From Arcuatula senhousia (lineage: Eukaryota; Mollusca; Bivalvia; Mytilida; Mytilidae): a DNA stretch of 64,000 nt. Under the pieces are notes generated by a model. It did no database searches. It saw only the letters and a list, made by a program, of their open reading frames with translations, and had not been told where the DNA came from. Every line of letters begins with the position of its first letter. Position 1 is the first letter of the stretch. Positions 55,000-64,000 of the stretch are shown in pieces. The stretch is taken from the NCBI GenBank assembly GCA_963971305.1, contig OZ020308.1, forward strand, positions 24,457,275 through 24,521,274, in the 5' to 3' direction. The position numbers and the translations under genes are program-made.

Positions 55000-56428
55000 A
55001 ATGCCCTTCTCTTATTGTTGTGCAACATTGATATTATCATACTCCCCATTGAATAAAGAGATATTGAATTCAAGTTTGTGTTTGCCTGCCAAAACCATGC
55101 CTCCAATTCGTTTCCTTTGAAAGGGCCATAACTCTCAATTTTTTTTCTAAACTTCCAAATCAAAATTTCCTGGTCATATGGTGTACTAGCTACGTACAAA
55201 AAAATGAAAACCAAGTTTTATTCAATTTGATTGAGTAGTTTCAGAACACCTGAACATAAAATTAATTTATGAGAAATTCTAAGTTCAAAGGGCCATAACT
55301 CCCACAAAAGTTTCCTGGTAATATGCACACAGACATTATAGCATTGTGTTTTTGCCTACATTTTTTAATTGCAAAAAAAAAAACCAAAAAACTTATACAA
55401 AAAATTCAAGTAGCTTCATTTATCCAGAAAAACTTAAAACCGATGTGCAATAAAACAGATAAATACGCCTACAGAAAAAATAAAGTTTCATGGCATTTGG
55501 TCAACCTGAACAAAAGTTATTATGAAAACAAATATAAAAGTCACTTTTTTGGCCCTTTTTGGGTCCCTTATTTCTAAACGAAAAAAGAGGGCACCCCTAG
55601 AATCAGCCCATCCCTTCCTTTTGTAGTAAGTAACATAACTGTAAAGTTTCATGGCCTTTGGTCGGACAGAACATAAGTTATTATGGAAACAAACAAGAGG
55701 CTCCCAGGAGCCTGAATCGCTCACCTGGTCTTGATGTCGACCCTATAAAAACTTTTCTAGAGCTAAATGAGCTGAACATTTAAGCAAGTAATAGTTTTTC
55801 TCCATCTACTATAGTTTTTATTCTGTAGCCATAGGCCCAAATCATGAAAGAACGTTATTTTAGGGGCCAAAAATTGAAAATCCCTATAAGGGGCCATCTG
55901 ACAACTTCAACCCTATGAAACTTTTGTAGTGCTAAATGAACTGAACATTTAAGCAAGCAACAGCTTTTTTCTATCTGCTATAGTTTTCATTTTAAAGGCC
56001 AAAAACATGAAAAAACATTATTTTAAGGGCCGTATCCCCTATAAGGGGTCATCTGACAACTAATTTCTTAACGGAAAAAGAGGGGACCCCCAAAATCAGC
56101 CCATCCCTTCCTTTTGTAGTAAGTAACATTACTGAAAAGTTTCATAGCATTTGGTCAACCAGAACAAAACTTATTGTGGAAACAAATAAAAAATGTGCTT
56201 TTGTGGCCCCTTTTGGGCCCCTGATTTCTAAACGAAATTGTTAATAGATCCCAAAAGGGGAGGTGCACATCTTCAATATATCTGTAATCACTGTGTAAAA
56301 TTTCAGAATGATCTAGTGTTTGGTTTTTGAGATTCAGATTACACAAGACAGGCACCTCTTAGTGCGACGGACGGACGAACGGAGTGACCCGACTACTAGA
56401 CCTGCTTTCGCCTTCGGCGACGCAGGTA
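55000..56428 (+). mobile_element. Tandem-repeat element H, interrupted by another element
   Basis: Units containing GGGCCATAACTC, TTTCTAAACGAAAAAAGAGG and CAGCCCATCCCTTCCTTTTG (55560-55690 and 56070-56230) indicate a repeat of about 150 bp. It ends CGACGGACGGACGAACGGAG, then a terminal hairpin GACCTGCTTTCGCCTTCGGC then GACGCAGGT (56399-56427). The left boundary is uncertain. 55694-56060 is foreign (element I). Confidence 0.65.
55694..56060 (+). mobile_element. Partial element B copy (element I) nested in element H
   Basis: Begins AGAGGCTCCCAGGAGCCTGA then ATCGCTCACCTGGTC, the 5' end of the element B family, followed by about two 158-bp units, then breaks off at GGTCATCTGACAACT where element H text resumes. 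It lacks its own 3' hairpin. Confidence 0.7.
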
Positions 56429-56721
56429 AAAATCACGTAATTAATTTATTGAATAAAAAAGCTAAAATCTTTTTTGTAAAGCAAATAAATTGTAGTAACT
56501 TTTCAAAATACAAAGTTCCTTAAAAATGGCATCAAGAAAATGGCAAATTTGATTATGGTGTACATTCATATTCCAAGGAGTAAGTGGCATAAAAAAAGAA
56601 AGGTCTATTCAACAGCCAAAAGTATAGAATGAAAAGTACTAATTATGTTCCCAAAAAGCTCATCATAAAGAAGCCAAATACAGCACAAGAGAATTCAACC
56701 AAGTTTAATAAAAAAAACCTA

Positions 56722-57406
56722 CACAGCGCATTTAAGGCAGAACATGACTGTATTTGGCCATAAAACTCTTTCCGTCAACCAGATGTGAAATAAGACCCGG
56801 CAAGATCAATTAAATAATATATGTGAAATTTATAGATATTTGTGTTATTTTTATATGGGGCGAAATATCTTAGGGACGATAGGGACGAAATCCTGGGCCG
56901 AAAGTTTCGACTTAAAAGTTCTGGGGCAAGCCAGGGTCACAGCTTCAAAATTTTTATCTTAAAACAATTGCCATATTACATTCTAACGTAATATTGCCGT
57001 GCAAACAGTGTGTTTGGTAGACAAATAATATGATTAGCATTGTCACGAGGTAGGCCCGGACTCGCTAATTTAAACAATAAATTCTCATATTTTTCAAAAT
57101 TGTATGTGCTAGAGATCAAGGCACGGCAATATTCCGTTAAAATATAAAATGACAATCGTTTTATGATAAAAATTTTGAAGCTGTACCTCGGCTTGCCCAA
57201 GAACTTTTGAGTCGAAACTTTCGTCCCAGGATTTCGCCCTTTTCGTCCCTAAATCATTTCATCCCATGTCAATATAACTCAAATACCTACATGTAAAACT
57301 TTCACATAAATTACTTCATTGATTTTGATGAGTTATATTTTACATCTGGTTGATGGAACGAGTTTTATGGCCGAATACAGTCATATTCTACCTTAAATGC
57401 GCTGTG
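56722..57406. mobile_element. Long-inverted-repeat element with TA duplication
   Basis: Arms of about 240 bp: CACAGCGCATTTAAGGCAGA ... GGCCATAAAACTC at left, complement at right (57170-57406). TA flanks both ends. Further in, GGGACGAAATCCTGGGCCGA with AAGTTTCGACTTAAAAGTTC pairs with the right arm. 685 bp, no transposase frame. Tc1/mariner-like by target site, otherwise unplaced. Confidence 0.82.
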
Positions 57407-57409
57407 TAA

Positions 57410-59140
57410 TTAACATGAGCATGAAAATTCAATAATATTATAAACATTCATATTCTTTTTAATAAATCATCAACTTTTTTTAAACATTAAAGTTTGCAAA
57501 CATTTATTTTTGCATTGCCCCCAAGGCCCCAACCCCCTTTTAAGAAAAAAAAATATCCCTTCTTACCCTTGCTTGATCCTTATCCAGTTTGATATGTACA
57601 TGTAACACTCCAGCAAGGTTAACTGACTATTAGGTACTGAAGAATGTGGCTTATCTCTAGTCATAATTGTGTCAGCATAAACTACTTAATGATATATAAA
57701 CTCTTAACTAAGACAGAGGGTGGTATGAAGCATGCTACAATCAGGTCCCTTTCAGATTGATTTCAAGCATCTCTGATAAGACCTCTATAATATATTGAAC
57801 TCCCATGGAAAACATAATCTAATTTAAACAAGGAAAGCTTGTATATGTGTGAATAATTTGGTTATGCATTTTAAAAGTGAATGTGACCATGCATACAGTT
57901 ATAGCATATACATATGTACAAACAATTTAAGATTAATTTTTCATTGAACAGTAATATGGTTTCAACATTCTTCAAAAAATGAAATTGAAACTGAGGTCTG
58001 AAATATTCATCTTAGTTTTAAAGAGCTACATTTTTAAGGTGCATTGTTTTTATGCCGCTCAATAACCCCCAATCATAAAATTCTTGAAATTGATAATTGT
58101 TCATTTGATGACAGTGACCAAAATTGCTCATTCAGTACTAGCGTAGCTCCTGGGTGTAGCTATGTCCATAATTCCCTTTTAATGTGCTATGTCATGATAA
58201 GAATGCCAAGCAATAAATGACGAGCCAATAGCATATGAAATAAAATATTGATTCATAAAAACTTACTTTGCTCTGTTGATTCCCCTTGCTCTACCTACAT
58301 GGTGCTGCAGACCGCTTACTTCCTGTAATTAACAAGCACCTGTCAATTAACAGGGTTAAGCTGCCAATACACATCACAGAAGATAAAAACATTGTCTTGA
58401 TTTTAAGTTAGTTTAATTTTTAACACCTGATTATTCTAATACACACCTGACACTAATGATACACATTTATTTGTAATGCATATATACTTAAATGCCCAAT
58501 GTCTGTATAGGAATGAGGAATATCTCTTTTGTTTGGTTGATTGAGTGTTAAATGATGTTTTATACCTACAGTATAATCATAGGTTATATTGTTCTGCACA
58601 GCAATGTGCTATCTCTAATAATGATAAGCCAAACATTTTTTTCATTTTTCCATCTTGCCTATTCACAGATAAGGATGATGCAGTCTTTAACATTTTTGTA
58701 AAAAAATCATACATGCTACATCTGCTCTGGAATTACAGAACATTTATTTATGGGGAAGATCTAAAAAAATAGACTTGTTTGTAAGAGATCTGCCACTGCA
58801 GTTAAAGACAAGCTAGACTTAAAGAATTAAAAGAAATTCTAGCTAATGATCATTTCAATTCAATTCAAATCTAATTAAAAAGTAATCTGGTGTGCAAACT
58901 GTTTAAGGGGGCTGCATTATGTTTGGAGTGCCATGAAAGATTTGGACTAAAACTACTTTTTTGGAAATGTTAAGCAAATTAAATCTTTTCTTTATCCAGT
59001 ATGCTAGGCAGTAAAAAGTGAAATTATTATCAATAATTTATACAAAAATACTTCAAAGTTTCATAAATTTTCCTCTTAATATATTGTATAAGTATGCTGA
59101 AATTTAATCACTTGTAAACAAGAATATATCCAAAAGACAT
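57410..59140. other. AT-rich stretch, no gene seen
   Basis: Only short frames; nothing supported by motif or splicing. Confidence 0.3.
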
Positions 59141-59149
59141 AATGCCCTA

Positions 59150-60916
59150 TTCTCACGGCATATTGTAAAACATGGGCTGGGCTGGTCTGGTCTGGGTTGG
59201 TCTGGGCTATGTAAAACATGGGCTGGGCTGGGCAATATAAAACATGGGCTGGGCTGGTCTGGTCTGGGTTGGTCTGGGCTATGTAAAACATGGGCTGGGC
59301 TGGGCAATATAAAACATGGGCTGGGCTGGGCTATGTAAAACATGGGCTGCTTTAAAATAATCAATTTACATATTTTATAGTTCATTTTAATGTTAGTTTT
59401 GTTGATCTGAATTAATTGCTTTATTGCTTTGAATTTTGATGCACATTCTATTTTCAATTTGTGACTAAGGGCAACAATATTGTCAATAACATATTATTAC
59501 TGGAATGAATATAAGGAATTTAACCATGTAAAAGTAATTAAATAAATCAACAGTTTTACCAACACTTGTTAAAAATTTTTCTTTTTATTTTACCCTATAG
59601 TTCATTTGTTGTCATCAGCATATAAATTTTAGCAGAAACTGACCATAAATTTGTTGCAAATGCCCTTAAAGGTCATGGTGTTGATAATCAAAACAGTCAA
59701 AATTCACATATCACTCAACACTTCATGAATTTGGGATTACTTTCCCTGCATATTTGGGTTTGGAACTTAGAAAAAGTTTCATTTTAGCTTATGTGTTCTA
59801 TAGTGCAAGGTGATCAGAATTATTTTAAAAATCTAAAAATGTCAAAAAAGTTCTTTTTGAAAAGAACCTATGCGGAAGTGGTGAAGGGTCAAGACAATGA
59901 AGACAAACAAGGTGAGAATTTTACTTATACTACTTGTACATGCATGCATTACTCCAGATTTATTTCAATTGTAGTTTTACATAAAACAAAATTTGTACAG
60001 CTGGTGGGGGCTGGAAAAACATTTTGTATGTTCTTACATTTCTTAAAAAACAAGACATGTGTTTTGTAAATCTACACGGGGTATAACAGCTGTACCAGCA
60101 ATTGTTTAACACGGGGAAAAAGACAGTCCAAAAAATTACGGGCCAGCAATTGTTTAACACGGGAAAAAGACAGTCAAAAAAATAACGGTCTATATTTTGT
60201 AACAAAAGGAAAAAAAAACAGGATAGGCTTAGTCTGTTGTTTAACATTTTCTCCTATTGTCATTTTCTTCAATCAAATTTATAAAAGATTATTGTCTTTG
60301 TTAATTTGTAATTGTGATTTTGCATATGTAATAAACCAACCTATATGCTGCAAAAAACATATTTTTGTCAATTTGTTTTTTTTTGGGGGGGGGGGGGGCA
60401 TACGCCTTGTACGCCTCAAAAATGGGGACACTTTCTCTTGCCACTATTGAACGGACCTCAAAGTACATGTATATGCATATGATCTAAATCAGATTCAAAC
60501 AAGCTGCCTAGATATATATATCAAAGAATCTTTTATTAAAAGCTAAACATGCATCTAACCACAGTAAATGACCAGGTCAAAATTTAAAAAAATGTTTGTT
60601 CTTCAACCCTCCCCCCCCCCCCCGGGTCAGGAAAAAGCTGTCAGGTAAAAGTATTTGCCCCCAAAACAAGGATATGGAGCTGATGATTGACAGAGTTAAC
60701 ACTCTATTAAATTGTCATAAAGGTTGTTGAAATTTAGTCAGAATATTACTTATTGGCAATTTGCAGTTGTATAAAATATGCATTTTTTTAAAGCAGCCCA
60801 TTTTTTACACAGCCCAGCCCAGCCCATGTTTTATATTGCCCAGCCCAGCCCATGTTTTACATAGCCCAGACCAGCCCAGACCAGACCAGCCCATGTTTTA
60901 CAATATGCCATTCTCA
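59150..60916. mobile_element. Foldback-like element with minisatellite arms
   Basis: Left arm: TCTCACGGCATATTGTAAAA, then CATGGGCTGGGCTGGTCTGG-type units to 59350 and GGGCTGCTTTAAA. The right arm (60790-60916) is the inverted match: TTTAAAGCAGCCC, then CCCAGCCCAGCCCATGTTTT units, ending TTTTACAATATGCCATTCTC. The middle 1.4 kb is AT-rich and contains a tandem duplication at 60090-60180 (CCAGCAATTGTTTAACACGG twice) and G/C-runs at 60383-60400 and 60610-60625. No transposase seen. Confidence 0.75.
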
Positions 60917-61499
60917 CAACATTTGTGATGAACAGAGGGATAGAAGGACTAGGAACGGACAGATGGACGAACTCCAACTCGACATGCTCTCCTACTTCAT
61001 AAATAGGCATAAAAACCAATGCAGCACATAAAATGCCTGAACTTCCGGTAATTGCATCTAGCAATATATTTTCTTTTTTCTACAAATTGGTCCACGTCAG
61101 TATAACAATTAGTTATTGATAAATTTATGTACAGTATATAGAAAGGAACTGAATCCTTCCAAAACAGGCCAGTCAGGGTTGCCTTAAGATTTAACATAAT
61201 ATATATCTTAAATAAGCCCATGATAAATTCACTGGACATTTTAATGTTCATTTTATTTCCTCACTAGAAATAAAATTATAAAATTGTCATATCTGGAGTG
61301 TTAAAATAACAGATGATTACAACAGCTTTTGATATTAGGCAGGTTTATTTGATTTTATTGGTTTACATGCCCTGATTGATGGACTTCACAATGAGTAACA
61401 GATGGATATAAGAAGCAACATAAAAAATTACAAACAGGCTACCAGTATCTTATCCCAGTAGCCAGGAGATCATTGAAAAGAGAGAAGTTACATAAGGAA

Positions 61500-61615
61500 T
61501 AAATGGCATTTTGTTTTTGAGATGGATTTTATCACGGCACGTATCAGTTGAGCCTGGTAGGGAGAGCCTGATAGTAAAGCCATGAAAAAATCCATCTCAA
61601 AAACAAAATGTCTTA
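61500..61615. repeat. Hairpin with 25-bp arms
   Basis: GGCATTTTGTTTTTGAGATG then GATTTT at left pairs with AAAATCCATCTCAAAAACAA then AATG at right (61588-61612), separated by about 55 bp that itself contains TGAGCCTGGTAGGGAGAGCC. Probably a small MITE. Confidence 0.7.
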
Positions 61616-61874
61616 TATTTCTTTTATCAGCAATACCGATTTATTCAATACCTACTTCTTATTTCCCAATAATTTCATTTTACGAAAAAAGATATTTTAG
61701 CGTAGGCGGTGATGCGCCAATTTTATGAATGACGTTCCAATATTTTCATTCATAAATTGGCACGAAAGAACATATTATGCGCAACATTAATGCATAGCAA
61801 CTTCACGTGCCCCCTTAAAAGTGACCTGTTATTTTTTGTATCACAGCCAGTATATGATACAAGTTTTCTCAACT

Positions 61875-62841
61875 AGAGGCTCCCAGGAGCCTGAATCGCT
61901 CACCTGATTTCTTATGCCAAAGTTTGAATAAATTTCACAAACTTTCAAGTATACAATGTTGCAAAACAATCCTTTCAGTGGTTTCAAAGAGGATTTATGG
62001 AAATCAGTTTAAATTAATAGAAAAATACAGTTAAAAGGCAATTTATAAAGGACCTTTTGATGCTGAACATGAAAAGTTGCTTCGGATTTTCTCTATCTCT
62101 TATACTTTCGAGTTATAAGCCAAAAACAATGGTCGGACCCCCCCTGTTCTATTTTTAGCAATGGCGGCCATGTTGGTTGGTCGACATGTATATTATTCAC
62201 AAACTTGGTAGAGGACATCCTAAAGATCAAGTGTACTAAGTTTCAAGGCAATCCCTTCGGTGGTTTTTCAGAGAGGAAGATTTTTGAAAATCAGTTAAAA
62301 TCAATGGAAAAAACAGTTAAAGGGGAATAACTCTTAAATGGCTGATCTGACAATTTTGACCCTTTATCATTTTTGTAGATCTGAATGAGCTTAACAATTC
62401 TGCAATGCTAACTTTTCCTCTAGCTCTAACGGTTTGAAAGATATTGTCCAAAAACTGCAAAAATGGTCAATTTGACGATTAATGGGCAATAACTCCTATA
62501 AGGAGTTGTTTCACAATTTTTACCCAATGGGGAGATTTGTAGAGCTTTTAATGCTGAACATGAAAGGTTGCTTCGGATTTTCTCTATCTCTTATACTTTT
62601 CGAGTTATTATGCCAAAAACAATGGTCTGACCCCCCTGTTCTATTTTTAGCAACAGCGGCCATGTTGGTTTGTCGACATATATATAATTCACAAACTTGG
62701 TAGAGCACATCCTAAAAGTATCAATGCAATCCCTTCAGTGGTTTCAGAGAAGAAGATCTTTGAAGAAAAGTTAACGGACGGACAGACGACGGACGCTTAA
62801 TGATGACAATAGCTCACATGACCCTTCGGGTCAGGTGAGCT
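61875..62841 (+). mobile_element. Hairpin-ended tandem-repeat element J (element B family)
   Basis: Starts GAGGCTCCCAGGAGCCTGAA then TCGCTCACCTGA. It ends AGCTCACATGACCCTTCGGG then TCAGGTGAGCT. Internal units are longer (landmark TTGCTTCGGATTTTCTCTAT at 62079 and 62567, about 490 bp apart), and ACGGACGGACAGACGACGGACG precedes the 3' hairpin. The 73-residue frame at 62482 lies inside it. Confidence 0.82.
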
Positions 62842-62854
62842 AAAAAACACTTAT

Positions 62855-63065
62855 CCCCAATCTGACAACTTCTCTGTTGGGTCAAAGTTGTCAGATAACC
62901 CCTTACAAGGGTTATTGCCCCTTTAAGTTAAAAATAAGCATCTGGCAACTTGGACCAAGCACAGAATTAGTTAAAGCTTAATGAGCTAAACATTTAAGAA
63001 GCAGCAGCTTTTCTCTGTAATAATTATCAATTTCTATTGGCCAAAAATAGAGCATCTTATGGGAC
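62855..63065 (-). repeat. Inverted fragment of element B unit
   Basis: GTTGTCAGATAACCCCTTAC then AAGGGTTATTGCCCC is the complement of the unit text TATAAGGGGTCATCTGACAAC; followed by TTAATGAGCTAAACATTTAAG in the direct sense. Confidence 0.55.
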
Positions 63066-63239
63066 ATTAATTGATACCCCGCTAAGATGTTTATCATATT
63101 CAGCAGATTATATTATACCAGAAATAACTTAAATGTCATCAAGATACATGCTTTTAATTTTATCATTTATATATTGTTTTATTACTTTTTATTTTATAAA
63201 ATCTAATAAAGACAAAGAACATAGATAAGGTCCCTTTGT

Positions 63240-63475
63240 TATTAAAAATAGCAAATTGACCATAAAGAGACGAAGCTATGGTCCGTCATTTAAAACAAAA
63301 TAGCAAAATGACCAAGGTTATGGAACCGAAGTTATAATCCCCTGAAAAAGTAACAAAATGACCATAAAGATGTACAGAAATGCATCTATGGTCCGATATA
63401 TAAAAACAAAAGCAAAATAGCCATAAAGACCATGGTCAGCCAATCAAATAAAACTAGCAAAAGTACCAGAAATGG
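63240..63475 (+). repeat. Degenerate AGCAAAATGACCATAAAGA repeat
   Basis: Variants of AGCAAAATGACCATAAAGA followed by CTATGGTCCG recur four to five times with 40-65 bp spacing. Too decayed to set a unit length. Confidence 0.6.
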
Positions 63476-63879
63476 CTATAGAACCACACCTAATCAGAAA
63501 ATAACTTAATTCTAACCTTTTTTAACCTGAAGTGCAGACCTGGAAATTTGGTATAACTTTTGGTCCGTCTTCAACAGTTTATATACTCTTCATTGGGTAT
63601 TTTGCATAACAAGTGTTTATAGAAACAGTTAAGATAAGCAGCTTTCCCTATGCATGTAGGAAATATCAATTTCATTTTTTAATCGTGTCTAAAAACATAT
63701 ACATGTACATAAGTGTTTTGAGGAAAAAACATTATCTAAAGGGAGTATTAATGGTAGGAATGTCAATATTTTAGTTGTACTATGAGCTGAATTGGAGCTG
63801 AATTGACCTTCAATGTCCAATTTAGCTCGCTTGTTTTCCTGAACTTTCTGTGTCATTTTAACGCTTTTTCTTTGAAAAT

Positions 63880-64000
63880 TTTAGTTAGTTAGTTAGTTAG
63901 TTATTGCTTTACTCCCAAGCAGCACGATTTCGGCTATATCCGGGAGATGAACATGAAAGTGGTGATACAATGAACATGAAATGATGATGAAGTGGAGGAA
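63880..64000. repeat. (TTAG)n microsatellite and flanking dispersed repeat
   Basis: TTAGTTAGTTAGTTAGTTAG at 63883-63903, then GCAGCACGATTTCGGCTATA and GATGAACATGAAAGTGGTGA. The same order (short tandem repeat, then CGCTATATCGGTT..GGCGATGAACATGAAAAGGGTGATA) is seen at 29258-29345, so the two are copies of one element. Cut by the window end. Confidence 0.6.

Noticed and set aside
59076..59457. Minus-strand frames with repeated PAHVLHSPDQPRPDQPSP-like text
   Set aside because: Translation of the GGGCTGGGCTGG minisatellite in the foldback arm.

Overview
The window is AT-rich, intron-rich animal DNA. It is most likely from a bivalve mollusc, probably a mussel (Mytilidae). The reasons are the DZIP3-type HEPN/NACHT architecture, the carboxypeptidase gene, and the very high load of mollusc-style dispersed repeats, including elements with GCTCACCTGG ends and (GACGGACA)n tracts. 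No bacterial or viral gene organisation is visible, and I found no credible tRNA, rRNA or CRISPR array.

Two protein-coding genes could be spliced by hand with consistent phase at every junction, both on the minus strand. (1) 15700-2736 is a six-exon NOD-like receptor gene of about 1174 residues. In order it encodes a short basic leader, a HEPN domain of the DZIP3 type, a CARD-like death-fold domain, a NACHT NTPase and C-terminal ribonuclease-inhibitor-type leucine-rich repeats. It is probably a cytosolic innate immune sensor. (2) 54137-42617 is an eight-exon M14B metallocarboxypeptidase of 431 residues that resembles carboxypeptidase M. It has a signal peptide, a complete set of catalytic residues, a transthyretin-like domain and a hydrophobic C-terminal tail. 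A third minus-strand gene of unknown function is suggested by exon candidates at 23394-23255, 22427-22385 and 18386-18178. A few weaker plus-strand exon candidates are listed with low confidence.

Most of the rest is repeat. From left to right: a 40-bp minisatellite and a MITE (0.5-1.8 kb); the NLR gene with a dead reverse-transcriptase fragment in an intron (2.7-15.7 kb); a mostly featureless AT-rich stretch (16-21 kb); the unknown minus-strand gene with a LINE tail; a dense field of inverted-repeat elements (25-37 kb); a nested repeat cluster (39-42 kb) where a tandem duplication preserves the empty sites of two insertions; the carboxypeptidase gene, whose introns hold a LINE, MITEs, a G-rich minisatellite and broken copies of its own exons (42.6-54.1 kb); and a repeat-dominated right end with a foldback element (54-64 kb).

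The most interesting pattern is a set of elements with one shared plan. Each has a 5' end that repeats one strand of a 3'-terminal hairpin, tandem 158-174-bp units inside, in most copies a GACG/GACA or similar tract near the 3' end, and no visible target duplication. This resembles non-autonomous Helentron-like elements (HINE). Coordinates of spliced genes come from reading GT/AG borders and codon phase by eye; no transcript or database was consulted.
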